DNA of 64,000 bases from Streptomyces geranii (GTDB taxonomy: Bacteria > Actinomycetota > Actinomycetes > Streptomycetales > Streptomycetaceae). The DNA is taken from contig NZ_PJME01000007.1 in assembly GCF_002954775.1 (NCBI RefSeq), positions 62,001 to 126,000 of the forward strand. Reading direction: 5' to 3'. Position numbers and translations under genes: made by a program. This document shows positions 40,729 to 49,700 of this stretch, piece after piece; the stretch's first letter is position 1, and the number at the start of each line of letters is the position of its first letter. Under the pieces are notes generated by a model, which was not told the DNA's origin, did not search any database, and saw only the letters and a program-made list of their open reading frames with translations.

Positions 40729-41340
40729 TCACGCGAGGCGCTCCAGGTCGGCCGTCACATCGATGTCGTACGGCTGTGCCACGTCACCGCACTCGACGAG
40801 GGTGACCGTGTCGTCGCGGGCCCGCAGGTAGTCCCGGGCGCCCCGGTCCCCGACCGCGACCGCCGCGACGCCCGCCCAGTGGGCGGCGCCGAACAGCACC
40901 GGATGCCCGCGCTTCCCGTCGTAGGAGGCCGCCACGAGGGACTCGTCGGAGGTGTGCGCGGCGAGGACGCGGGACATGGCCGCCGACCCGATCCCCGGCT
41001 GGTCGACCAGCGAGACGAGAACCGCGCGGGCGGGTGTGGAGCGCAGGGACGCCAGCCCGGCCCGCAGCGAGGAGCCCATGCCCTCCGCCCACTCCGGGTT
41101 GTCCACCAGGACGCACCCGGGCAGAACGGCCCGCTGCCGTACGTCCTCGGCGCGCGCCCCGAGGACGACATGGACGGGGTCGCAGCCCGCCGCACGGAGG
41201 GCATCGGCCGCGTGTTCGACGAGGAGGCCGCCGCGGTGTTCGAGGAGGGCCTTGGGTCGTCCGCCGAGCCGCCGCCCCCCACCCGCCGCGAGCAGCAGCC
41301 CCGCCACCTGGTCCGGTACCTGGTCCCGCTTCTCCGTCAT
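40729..41340 (-). CDS. MobA-like nucleotidyltransferase (molybdenum cofactor type)
   Basis: GT-A-fold nucleotidyltransferase of 203 residues of the CTP:molybdopterin cytidylyltransferase/MocA type. The nucleotide-binding motif is AGLLLAAGGGRRLGGRPKALL, then VLGARAEDVR, VLVSLVDQPGIG (metal Asp) and KRGHPVLFGAAHW. In purine catabolism this activity finishes the Mo cofactor of xanthine dehydrogenase, which makes the urate used here, so its place between aceB and allR is sensible. It is monocistronic; the start ATG follows AGGAC. No xanthine dehydrogenase gene is in the window. Confidence 0.82.
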   Translation of the reverse strand: MTEKRDQVPDQVAGLLLAAGGGRRLGGRPKALLEHRGGLLVEHAADALRAAGCDPVHVVLGARAEDVRQRAVLPGCVLVDNPEWAEGMGSSLRAGLASLRSTPARAVLVSLVDQPGIGSAAMSRVLAAHTSDESLVAASYDGKRGHPVLFGAAHWAGVAAVAVGDRGARDYLRARDDTVTLVECGDVAQPYDIDVTADLERLA

Positions 41341-41520
41341 GTGTCCTGCATACCCGACGCGGCGGCCGACCGGCTGGTGTCCACGGGCGTTCGCGGGCCG
41401 AATTTCGGCCCGTGGTGTGGCGTCCGTCGCCAGGGTGGCGTTTACTGTCCCGCGTCCCCGGCGCCCGACCAGCGCGATGGGGGCGTGCGGGACGCAGGTG
41501 GGGGCCGTGGGGGAGCCGTG

Positions 41521-41829
41521 TTGCGGAGCTTGGGGCAGAGGTCGGTGACCGGCAGCGACGAAGATCCGAGAGTGGCGGAGTTGCGGACCGCGGTGTCCCG
41601 GCTGCGCCGTGAACTCGCCGCGCACCCGGCCGAGTTCCCCGATCGCGGCATCGCCGAGGACGAACTGGCCTCCCTGGCCGCGATGGCCATCACCGGCCGC
41701 CCCGAAATCCCGCGCCTGCGCCGCTCGTTACTCCTCGTCGCGGGTGCGATCGGGTCGGTCAGCGCGTTGGCGCGGGGGCTGTCGGACGTACGCGCGGCGG
41801 TGGAGTTGTTCGGCGACCAGCGGCACTGA
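41521..41829 (+). CDS. DUF5955-type small protein
   Basis: Protein of about 102 residues, mostly helical and conserved in Streptomyces. The core is DPRVAELRTAVSRLRRELAAHPAEFPDRGIAEDELASLAAMA, which looks like a coiled-coil or helix pair; the second half SLLLVAGAIGSVSALARGLSDVRAAVELFG is hydrophobic enough to associate with a membrane or partner. Function unknown. The start is uncertain: TTG 41521 (GGGGGAG five bases upstream) or GTG 41545. It is convergent with allR. Confidence 0.6.
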   Translation: MRSLGQRSVTGSDEDPRVAELRTAVSRLRRELAAHPAEFPDRGIAEDELASLAAMAITGRPEIPRLRRSLLLVAGAIGSVSALARGLSDVRAAVELFGDQRH

Positions 41830-41880
41830 GGGTTTCGCTGGAGGGGTGGTTCTTCGGCTGACGGCCTGTGGCCTGTGGGG

Positions 41881-41943
41881 GCTGGTCGCGCCCACGCGGC
41901 GGAGCCGCATATCGACACAGCCCCGCGCCCCTTTGGGGCGCTG
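41881..41943. terminator. Dispersed-repeat hairpin between DUF5955 gene and allR
   Basis: A relative of the Streptomyces dispersed repeat lies in the 128-bp convergent gap (41830-41957). It includes the hairpin gcgcccc-ttt-ggggcgc at 41925-41941 and a smaller GCGGC-gga-GCCGC hairpin. It probably ends both convergent genes. Confidence 0.65.
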
Positions 41944-41957
41944 TCCTGCACCGGTAG

Positions 41958-42764
41958 TCAGTGCGCGGGGCTGCCCGAGTTGGCCAGTGCCTCGGAGAGT
42001 TCGGCGGCGACCTGCTTCAGTACGGGCACGATCTTCTCCGTCGCCTCCTCCGTTACCCGGCCCGCCGGGCCCGAGATGGAGATCGCGGCGGCGGTCGGGG
42101 AGTCGGGCACGGAGACCGCGAGGCAGCGGACGCCGATCTCCTGCTCGTTGTCGTCGACCGCGTAACCGAGGCGGCGCACCTCCGCCAGGGCGGTCAGGAA
42201 GCCGTCCGGGGTCGTGATCGTCTTGTCCGTCGCGGCCGGCATGCCCGTACGGGCGAGCAGTGAACGCACCTGATCCGGCGGGACGTCGGCGAGCAGGGCC
42301 TTGCCGACGCCGGTGGAGTGCGGCAGGACGCGCCGGCCCACCTCCGTGAACATCCGCATCGAGTGCTTCGACGGGACCTGCGCCACGTACACGATCTCGT
42401 CGCCGTCGAGGAGCGCCATGTTCGCCGTCTCGCCGGTCTCCTCGACCAGCCGGGCCAGATAGGGGCGGGCCCAGGTGCCGAGCAGCCGGGACGCGGACTC
42501 GCCGAGGCGGATCAGGCGCGGGCCGAGCGCGTACCGGCGGTTGGGCTGCTGGCGTACGTAGCCGCAGACCACGAGGGTGCGCATGAGCCGGTGGATGGTG
42601 GGCAGGGGGAGCCCGCTGCTCACGGAGAGTTCGCTCAGACCGACCTCACCGCCCGCGTCCGCCATGCGCTCCAGCAGATCGAAGGCGCGCTCCAGGGACT
42701 GGACGCCACCGCTGGCGGCGGCGGGTTTGGCGGCGTCGGTGGAGCTGGCGCTGGGCGTCGGCAC
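41958..42764 (-). CDS. allR: IclR-family repressor, probable AllR
   Basis: Regulator of 268 residues. After a 20-residue disordered tail, the winged helix runs at about 21-90 (VQSLERAFDLLERMADAGGEVGLSELS, then SGLPLPTIHRLMRTLVVCGYVRQ). The IclR effector domain follows (MRMFTEVGRRVLPHSTGVGKALLAD, LGYAVDDNEQEIGVRCLAVSVPD, AAISISGPAGR), with the usual cysteine C222 of the glyoxylate-type pocket. Beside allB/alc, it matches the known allantoin repressor that releases DNA with allantoate/glyoxylate-related ligands. Its own upstream region (42765-43010) holds three sites of the motif proposed here, so it is likely autoregulated. Confidence 0.9.
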   Translation of the reverse strand: MPTPSASSTDAAKPAAASGGVQSLERAFDLLERMADAGGEVGLSELSVSSGLPLPTIHRLMRTLVVCGYVRQQPNRRYALGPRLIRLGESASRLLGTWARPYLARLVEETGETANMALLDGDEIVYVAQVPSKHSMRMFTEVGRRVLPHSTGVGKALLADVPPDQVRSLLARTGMPAATDKTITTPDGFLTALAEVRRLGYAVDDNEQEIGVRCLAVSVPDSPTAAAISISGPAGRVTEEATEKIVPVLKQVAAELSEALANSGSPAH

Positions 42765-42844
42765 GGCGCGTTCCTTTCACTGCTGACAGGCGATGGTGCA
42801 GCCTACCGGGCGGTTGCTTGACGGCCTGCTTGTATGTGGCTACG

Positions 42845-42859
42845 TTCTAATTTCTGGAA
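42845..42859. promoter_or_regulatory. AllR-type operator, allR/allB site A
   Basis: TTCTAATTTCTGGAA, 81 bases upstream of the allR start. Its centre is 21 bp from site B. Confidence 0.7.
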
Positions 42860-42865
42860 TTATAA

Positions 42866-42880
42866 TTCCGTTCAGTGGAA
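42866..42880. promoter_or_regulatory. AllR-type operator, allR/allB site B
   Basis: TTCCGTTCAGTGGAA. With site A it forms the same 21-bp pair as at gcl, hyi and aceB. A perfect GGAATTATAATTCC palindrome (42856-42869) joins the two sites. Confidence 0.75.
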
Positions 42881-42938
42881 ACATCCAGGTTGTCGCCGGG
42901 GTCACTCTTGACGGTACGAGGAGGGCGGGGAAGACTCC

Positions 42939-42955
42939 TTCAACAGAACGTTGAA
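42939..42955. promoter_or_regulatory. Second-motif palindrome at allB
   Basis: TTCAACAGAACGTTGAA is a perfect inverted repeat with 6-bp arms. It directly abuts the AllR-type site at 42956-42970, the same order as at aceB. Confidence 0.6.
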
Positions 42956-42970
42956 TTCCGTTACGTGGAG
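42956..42970. promoter_or_regulatory. AllR-type operator, allB-proximal
   Basis: TTCCGTTACGTGGAG, 40 bases upstream of the allB start. No partner site 21 bp away is recognisable. Confidence 0.65.
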
Positions 42971-43010
42971 GTTAACGGCGGGATTCACGGTGACAGAGAG
43001 GGGTCTGCGA

Positions 43011-44351
43011 GTGCCCGGCATCGAACTGGCGTTGCGTTCGACGCGCGTCATCACGCCCGAGGGGACGCGCGCGGCCACGGTCGCGGTAGCCGACGGCCGG
43101 ATCACGGCCGTACTCCCGTACGAGGCGGACGTACCGCCCGGCGCACGCCTGGAGGACTTCGGGGACGACGTCCTGCTGCCCGGCCTGGTCGACACCCATG
43201 TGCACGTCAACGACCCCGGCCGCACGGAGTGGGAGGGCTTCTGGACCGCCACGCGCGCGGCGGCGGCCGGCGGCATCACCACCCTCGTCGACATGCCCCT
43301 CAACTCCCTCCCGCCCACGACGACGGTCGACCACCTCCGTACGAAGCGGGAAGTGGCGGCGTCCAAGGCCCACATCGACGTCGGCTTCTGGGGCGGCGCG
43401 CTGCCCGACAACGTCAAGGACCTGCGCCCGCTGCACGACGCCGGGGTCTTCGGCTTCAAGGCGTTCCTGTCGCCGTCCGGCGTGGACGAGTTCCCGCACC
43501 TGGACCAGGACCAACTCGCCCTGTCGATGGCCGAGATCGCCGGCTTCGGCGGACTGCTGATCGTGCACGCGGAGGACCCGCACCGCCTGGACACGGCCCC
43601 GCAGCAAGGCGGTCCGGAGTACGCGCACTTCCTGGCCTCGCGCCCGCGCGGCGCGGAGGACACGGCCATCGCGAACCTGATCGCGCAGGCGAAGCGGCTG
43701 CACGCGCGCGTGCACGTGCTGCACCTGTCGTCGAGCGACGCGCTGCCGCTGATCGCCGAGGCGAAGGCGGACGGGGTTCGGATCACGGTGGAGACGTGCC
43801 CGCACTACCTGACCCTCACCGCCGAGGAAGTCCCGGACGGGGCCAGCGAGTTCAAGTGCTGCCCGCCCATCCGCGAGGCCGCCAACCAGGACCTGCTCTG
43901 GCAGGCGCTCGCCGACGGCACGATCGACTGCGTCGTCACCGACCACTCCCCGTCCACCGCCGACCTCAAGACCGCCGACTTCGCGACCGCGTGGGGCGGC
44001 ATCTCCGGCCTCCAGCTGAGCCTCGCGGCGGTGTGGACGGCGGCACGGGGGAGGGGCCACTCCCTGGAGGACGTCGTGCGCTGGATGTCCACGCGGACGG
44101 CCGCCCTGGTGGGCCTCGACTCCCGCAAGGGCGCGATCGAGGCGGGCCGCGACGCCGACTTCGCCGTTCTCGCGCCGGACGAGACGTTCACCGTGGACCC
44201 GGCGGCCCTTCAACACCGCAACCGCGTGACGGCGTACGCGGGGCGGACCCTGAGCGGGGTCGTGAAGTCGACCTGGCTGCGCGGCGAACGCATCGTCGCG
44301 GACGGCGAGTTCACGGCCCCGAGAGGACAACTCCTGACCCGCACCCCCTGA
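43011..44351 (+). CDS. allB: Allantoinase
   Basis: Binuclear metal amidohydrolase of 446 residues that opens allantoin to allantoate. The metal ligands are H63 and H65 ([18 protein letters not shown]), the carboxylated Lys in [18 protein letters not shown], His in LIVHAEDP, His in [11 protein letters not shown] and Asp in [12 protein letters not shown] 43011 is chosen because GAGAGGGG is seven bases upstream and the domain begins there; GTG 42990 and the ORF start at 42951 are alternatives. It is the first gene of allB-alc and carries two regulator sites in its promoter. Confidence 0.95.
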   Translation: MPGIELALRSTRVITPEGTRAATVAVADGRITAVLPYEADVPPGARLEDFGDDVLLPGLVDTHVHVNDPGRTEWEGFWTATRAAAAGGITTLVDMPLNSLPPTTTVDHLRTKREVAASKAHIDVGFWGGALPDNVKDLRPLHDAGVFGFKAFLSPSGVDEFPHLDQDQLALSMAEIAGFGGLLIVHAEDPHRLDTAPQQGGPEYAHFLASRPRGAEDTAIANLIAQAKRLHARVHVLHLSSSDALPLIAEAKADGVRITVETCPHYLTLTAEEVPDGASEFKCCPPIREAANQDLLWQALADGTIDCVVTDHSPSTADLKTADFATAWGGISGLQLSLAAVWTAARGRGHSLEDVVRWMSTRTAALVGLDSRKGAIEAGRDADFAVLAPDETFTVDPAALQHRNRVTAYAGRTLSGVVKSTWLRGERIVADGEFTAPRGQLLTRTP

Positions 44352-44368
44352 CCACCTTTTCTGGTTCC

Positions 44369-44396
44369 CCGGATTCCCGGTTCGCCGGGATTCCGG
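44369..44396 (+). other. Hairpin with TTCG loop between allB and alc
   Basis: A 12-bp stem with one T-T mismatch and a stable TTCG tetraloop. It lies in the 100-base allB-alc gap amid repeated GGATTCCCGG-type units. It lacks a following U-run, so it may attenuate or process the transcript rather than end it. Confidence 0.5.
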
Positions 44397-44451
44397 GATT
44401 CCCGTTCCCCGGCACCCGCAGCGCCGACTCCGAAAGGCAGAACTGATCACC

Positions 44452-45567
44452 GTGACCGCGATTCCGAGCTTCACCGGCGACGCGAACCCCTACGGAGGCG
44501 GCGACCCGTACGCGGACTACCGCACCGCGGACTTCCCCTTCACCCAGTACGCCGACCTCGCCGACCGCCGCCTCGGGGCCGGGGTGATCGCCGCCAACGA
44601 CGAGTTCTTCGCCGACCGCGAGAACATGCTCGTGCCCGGGCCCGCCGAGTTCGTACCGGAGCAGTTCGGCCACAAGGGCAAGGTCATGGACGGCTGGGAG
44701 ACCAGGCGCAGGCGGGGCGCCTCGGCGCAGCACCCGTGGCCGACGGCGGAGGACCACGACTGGGCCCTCGTCCGGCTCGGCACGCCGGGCGTCGTACGGG
44801 GCATCGTGGTCGACACGGCCCACTTCCGCGGCAACTATCCGCAGGCCGTGTCGGTCGAGGCGGTGTCGCTGCCCGGCTCACCGTCCCCCGAGGAGCTGAT
44901 GTCGGACGACGTGAAGTGGACGACGCTGGTACCGCGCACGAGGGTCGGCGGCCACGCGGCGAACGGCTTCGAGGTGTCCCTGGAACAGCGCTTCACGCAC
45001 CTGCGCGTCAACCAGCATCCGGACGGCGGCATCGCGCGCCTGCGCGTGTACGGCGAGGCCGTCCCCGACCCGGCCTGGCTGGCGGCGCTGGGCACCTTCG
45101 ACGTGGTCGCCCTGGAGAACGGCGGCCGGGCGGAGGACGCGTCCAACCTCTTCTACTCACCGGCGTCGAACACCATCCAGCCCGGGCGCTCCCGCAAGAT
45201 GGACGACGGCTGGGAGACACGCCGGCGCCGCGACCAGGGCAACGACTGGATCCGGTACCGCCTGGCGGCCCGGTCGGAGATCAGGGCGATCGAGATCGAC
45301 ACGGCGTATCTGAAGGGGAACAGCGCGGGTTGGGCGACGGTGTCGCTCCGGGACGGCGAGAACGGCGACTGGACGGAAATCCTCCCGCGAACCCGCCTCC
45401 AGCCCGACACGAACCACCGCTTCCCTCTACCGACCCCGGCGACGGGCACGCACGCGCGCGTGGACATCTATCCGGACGGCGGGATCTCGCGGTTGCGGTT
45501 GTTCGGTTCGCTGACGGAGGAGGGGGCGGGGGAGTTGGAGGGGCGGTATCGGGAGCTTGGGGGGTGA
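44452..45567 (+). CDS. alc: Allantoicase
   Basis: Enzyme of 371 residues that splits allantoate into ureidoglycolate and urea. It is built of two copies of the allantoicase jelly-roll. Paired blocks are GKVMDGWETRRRRGA...HDWALVRLG and SRKMDDGWETRRRRDQGNDWIRYRL, then FTHLRVNQHPDGGIARLRVYGE and HARVDIYPDGGISRLRLFG. Both repeats keep the DGWETRRRR signature. The start is GTG 44452; no strong ribosome binding site is seen. It probably shares the allB promoter. Its ureidoglycolate product yields glyoxylate for gcl and aceB. Confidence 0.95.
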   Translation: MTAIPSFTGDANPYGGGDPYADYRTADFPFTQYADLADRRLGAGVIAANDEFFADRENMLVPGPAEFVPEQFGHKGKVMDGWETRRRRGASAQHPWPTAEDHDWALVRLGTPGVVRGIVVDTAHFRGNYPQAVSVEAVSLPGSPSPEELMSDDVKWTTLVPRTRVGGHAANGFEVSLEQRFTHLRVNQHPDGGIARLRVYGEAVPDPAWLAALGTFDVVALENGGRAEDASNLFYSPASNTIQPGRSRKMDDGWETRRRRDQGNDWIRYRLAARSEIRAIEIDTAYLKGNSAGWATVSLRDGENGDWTEILPRTRLQPDTNHRFPLPTPATGTHARVDIYPDGGISRLRLFGSLTEEGAGELEGRYRELGG

Positions 45568-45591
45568 GGGTGGTGCGGTGGGGCTTTTCTT

Positions 45592-45777
45592 CGCCCCCGC
45601 CGCCCCTACCCGTCCCATCCCTGGGGGCTGCCGCCCCCAGACCCCTGCTTGTCCTCAGACGCCGGACGGGCTGGGTAGTCAGCCCGTCCGGCGTTTGAGG
45701 ACGAGCGCGTTCAGCGCGATACGGGGGTTCGGGGGCGGAGCCCCCGAAGGATGGGACGGGTAGGGGCGGCGGGGGCG
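45592..45777. repeat. 29-bp perfect inverted repeats flanking a strong hairpin
   Basis: Arms at 45592-45620 and 45749-45777 are perfect reverse complements. Between them lies a 23-bp hairpin with a 6-base loop (45651-45702, one G-U-type mismatch) and two smaller GGGGG-rich hairpins. This is a known kind of Streptomyces intergenic element. It follows alc by 24 bases and can act as its terminator. It could also be a non-autonomous mobile element. Confidence 0.7.
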
Positions 45778-45904
45778 AGAAACTGCCGGGCCGTGGCTCC
45801 GCAGGCGCCTGAGACCCCGGCGGTGTCGCCCGTGGAAGGCCCGTGCCGGAAGTTAACACCGCGAAAACTCATCGGACGGGACGGGAAATTCTGCGGAGTT
45901 GTCA

Positions 45905-45935
45905 TTGACATGCCACTGTCTACGCGCGTCATCAT
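45905..45935 (+). promoter_or_regulatory. Promoter of the secreted ribonuclease gene
   Basis: TTGACA (45905-45910), 19 bases, then CATCAT. The TTGACA-tgccactgtctacgcgcgt sequence is typical of secreted-enzyme promoters in Streptomyces. The promoter is intact although the gene is truncated. Confidence 0.55.
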
Positions 45936-45941
45936 GAGGGC

Positions 45942-46214
45942 ATGAGATTCCCCCCACGAATCGCTCGCATCGGCGCCGCAGCTGCCGTCCTGTCCGCCCT
46001 CCTGGTCGGCGGTACCGTCACCGCCGGCACGGCCGGTGCCGCCACCACGGCGGTCGGCAGCATCTGCTACGACGATCTGCCGTCGCAGGCGTACACCACG
46101 CTCAACCTGATCGCGAAGGGCGGCCCCTACCCGTACTCGCAGGACGGCGGCGTCTTCCAGAACCGCGAGCGCGTCCTGCCCTCGCAGTCCACCGGCTACT
46201 ACCACGAGTTGTAG
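45942..46214 (+). pseudogene. Truncated secreted guanyl-specific ribonuclease (RNase Sa/Sa3-like)
   Basis: A signal peptide (residues 1-33) is followed by the first half of an RNase Sa-type domain: ICYDDLPSQAYTTLNLIAKGG, PYPYSQDGGVFQNRERVLPSQSTGYYHE. The frame then ends with Leu-stop at residue 90, where related enzymes continue with Tyr-Thr-Val and about 45 more residues that carry the catalytic Arg and His. The Glu of the active site (NRER) is present but the His is lost, so the product should be inactive. The break at about 46208 marks the point where unrelated DNA begins. Confidence 0.85.
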
Positions 46215-46775
46215 TTCTCGGTCGAAGTTCAAGGGTATTTGTGCAGGTCAGGGCCATGACCTCGACTCGGTTGGCGCGTTGGGGGTCGATTCGGGGTCGA
46301 GTTTGATTGCGGATTACTTGAGGAAACGGCAGTTCCCTGGAGACTGGGGAGTCTCATCCTGGGGACTGCTGACTGGGGCATCCGGAGTGGTGCCGTCCCG
46401 AACAGGGCCCGGCGTGCAGCCCGACTCGTCTGCCGCTACCTGGGCGGCTTTGCCCTGGAACGGTCCCTCTGATCTGCGACGGAGGCCCTTTCCGGTCTTG
46501 CGGGGGCTTCCCGTGTTACTCCGCTACCTGCCCCGGTCGGCAACGTTGCGCGGGATCATGCCGTTGAGCAGCCCGGGCAGGATCACCGTGTCGATCAAGC
46601 CAATGCCGTTTGAGGCGAAGACGAATTGGCGTAGTCCGTACACGCCACGCGGCGATTGCCACGTCCATCAGCTGCTGGATTGTGGGGGTGATTGATCCCC
46701 CCTGTCTAGTCAGGCCTGATTGTCTCGGTAAGGGTTCTTCATACTGTTGTGGCACGCCGGTTGGAGGGGGCTCGG
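46215..46775. other. 560-bp gene-free island border
   Basis: No gene with family support is seen. Base composition is lower in GC than the flanking Streptomyces genes. The first 120 bases carry repeated GGTCGA/GTCGA-type words (gtcgattcggggtcgag). On the minus strand a short frame ending GLIDTVILPGLLNGMIPRNV looks partly coding but is too short to assign. The right end holds the promoter of the next gene. It may contain the left attachment site of an integrated element. Confidence 0.5.
46720..46747 (+). promoter_or_regulatory. Candidate promoter of the 1589-residue fusion gene
   Basis: TTGTCT (46720-46725), 16 bases, TACTGT (46742-46747), 28 bases before the start codon and its GGAGGGGG ribosome binding site. 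Confidence 0.45.
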
Positions 46776-49700
46776 ATGCCGCCGATCATTGACACTCCCG
46801 AAGAACGGCGCGCGGCACAGATGCGGCTGACCTACTACCGGTCGGTGTTGGAGCAGCTGGGGATCCCCCGGCTGTCGACGCTAGGGGAGCTCCACCTGTC
46901 GGGTGCGGTTGCAGCTCAGCCGGGGATCGTGCTGCCCCAAGGGCGGCTCGCCCCCTTACCTCTGGCAGCGCCCCTGCCAGGCCCTTTCCCGTTGCTGCCG
47001 CTCGAGCGTCGGCCGGTTGGCGTAGGGCTGCCTGTGCATGGCGTCTTGGTTCCGCGGTTCGTTGAAGCCGTAGTGCCCGAAACATGGACGCCGCTCTTCT
47101 CCACGACGCGGTCCATCGTGCTCGATCGCGCCTACTTCGTGGCCAGAAGGATCGTTCTGGCCGACGACGCCACCATCGTCCTACTTCAGCCGCACCGCTT
47201 CTTGACGTTCATCGCTGAGGACATGGTTGTAGGAAGGAACGTGACGTTCACGTACGAACGGCCGACACCCGCCACCCCGGTGATGTCCTGGCCATCAGGC
47301 AACCGATCCCCAGCCCCCGGCAAGGCCCCGACCCCCGATGGTCTGTGGGGCGAGACCGGCGGGCCGGGGCTGCGCGGCGCGGACGGGGGCCGTGGGTGGG
47401 CCGGCGTGGACGCGCCAGAGCTGGAGCTCTGGCTGCTCCGGATGACAGGTTCCCCGATTTTCGATCTGCAAGGGCAGCAAGGCGGTCCAGGTGGACGAGG
47501 TCAGGACGGCGGTCAGGGCGGCGAGGGCTCCAACGGCCGGGCGGAGCTTTACGACTGGCTGGGGTTCTGCCGAAGTGGCGCCGGTGCTGGCGGGGATGGT
47601 GGCAGTGGCGGCGACGGCGGGAATGGCGGGATCGGGGGCAGCGGGGGGCATGGCGGACGGCTCAGTCTGTACGCTCCGGCGCCAGTTCTTGAGACTTATG
47701 CTGCTGGAGGCTTCACCGTCAACATCGCTGGAGGCCCCAGCGGAACGGGGGGAACACCAGGAGCTCCCGGGCCAGGCGGAGTTGGAGGTCGGCTGGGGGC
47801 GCGGCCCAAGAACTGCTCTATGTCGGAGGAACGACACGATGGCGCTCCGGGTGCGCAGGGTGCGCAGGGTGCGCAGGGCGCTTCTGGGGCCCAGGGCGGA
47901 GTGCATCCCGACGCGGCCAAACTCGTCCCCATCGACGAGGACGACTTCCAGCGTCAGCTCACCGAGCCCGCGCTCATCCGGGCGATCCCGTCGCGCGGCG
48001 CAGCTGGCATCTCGGTCACTCTGGAGGCGCTGCGTCTAACCGACGACGACGGCCTTTATCTTGACGGACAGCAGATCCCGTTGACCGTCGTGGCGGACAC
48101 GATCGCGACGTTCACCGTCCCGGCGGCTGAGGGCGGCGCGCGCGTCCTGACTGTCCGCCGTGCCGACGGCACGGCCTCCAACCCTCTTTCGTTCTATGTC
48201 CTGCCGACGGCGACTCAGGTGGGCGACGGCGCGGCGCGCATCCGGCCGGGCTCGACGGTGGCCGTGAGCGGAACGGGGTTCGCGCCGGGGGCTCGCATCC
48301 GCATTCTGGGCGAAGACATGCCTGACGCCACCTACCTGAGTCCTTCGTCATTGACGTTCCGCCTGGTCCGGCCGCAGGCAACCCCTGAGGCCGCCGATGG
48401 TGAACCGGCCTCGCTCCAGGTCATCCTCGCCGACGGGACCCCGTCCAACGCCATCGACTTCATCATCGACACGCTACGTCTGCTGATCCTCGGCGACTCG
48501 GTCGCCTGGGGCCAGGGCCTGCAACCGCACCAGAAATACGCGACGCTCATCCAGGAGTCGCTCGCAGCCCGAGGCAGCGGTATCAGGGCGTATTCGACGA
48601 TGCTGGCTCACTCGGGAGCAACTATCGGCGCGGGCGACTCGACCTCGTTACCCGCCCTGTCCGGTGAGGTGCCGACCTCTTATCCGACCGCCATGCAGCA
48701 ACTCGCCGCCTACAGTGGCTCCCCCGACGCCGTCGACTACGTGCTGTTGACCGCCGGCCTCAACGACATCAACATCCGCACAGTCCTCAACCCTCTGAAC
48801 AAACCGAAGGACTTCGCCCCGGTTATCGCCAAGTTCTGCCACGATGATCTGCGGACGCTCCTCACAGCCGTTGCCGAGCGATTCCCCAACGCCCAGATCG
48901 TCGCCACCGCCTATTACCCCATGCTCTCGGATGCCAGCGACACGGGCGGGCTCAGCGCCTTCCTGGTTGCCGTGGGGCTCACCGTCGCCGGGCTGCCTGG
49001 TGGGGTTCTCGCCCCGTGGATGATCCCGCAGGTTCTCACCAACTGCCGGGCTCTCAACGAGTTGAGCCGACTCGCGATCGCCGCCGCCGTCGACGATGTG
49101 AACGACGCGCTACCGATGCCACGCGTGCTGTTCGCCGATGCGGGGTTCACTGAACGGAATGCCGCACTCGCACCGGAACCGTGGGTGTACGCCATCAACA
49201 CGGACCTAACGCCGCAGGACCCAATGGTCGCTGCCGAGCGGGGGCCGCTGTGTGAGATGTCTGCCGACCGCACCGACGTGTTCGTCTGTCGCCGGGCGTC
49301 TATCGGTCACCCCAATCCAGCAGGCGCGCGGGCATACGCGGACGCGATCATGCGTGCCCTCGACCGGGGCGATCCGCGGGATGCGCCGCTGCCACCGCTG
49401 CCGACCGGTTTCATGTGGGGCGTCGCGACCGCCGCGATGCAGAACGAAGGCGATCTGGCGGGCAACGACTGGGCCGCTTTCGTATCCTCTCCTGCCATTC
49501 AGCGTCGGGTACGGCGGCTGGGTGAGCTCAGCGGTGCGCCGATCGAGCTCACCGAGCCAGGACCAGCGGTGCAGCATGCCGACCGCGCCGTCTTGGGCTC
49601 GGACCTGGACCGCGCGCGCGACCTGGGCCTGACCGCCTACCGATTCTCGGCCGAGTGGTCGCGGGTCCAGCCTCAGCCCGCCGGCCATGCCGGACCGCTC

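Noticed and set aside
46516..46755. A 79-residue minus-strand frame in the island border
   Set aside because: No family, Arg-rich composition and it overlaps the promoter of the fusion gene; noted only as possible remnant.
47350..47910. Repetitive DNA in the fusion gene as a CRISPR or satellite array
   Set aside because: The repeats are glycine codon runs of a collagen-like segment in an open frame, without spacers.
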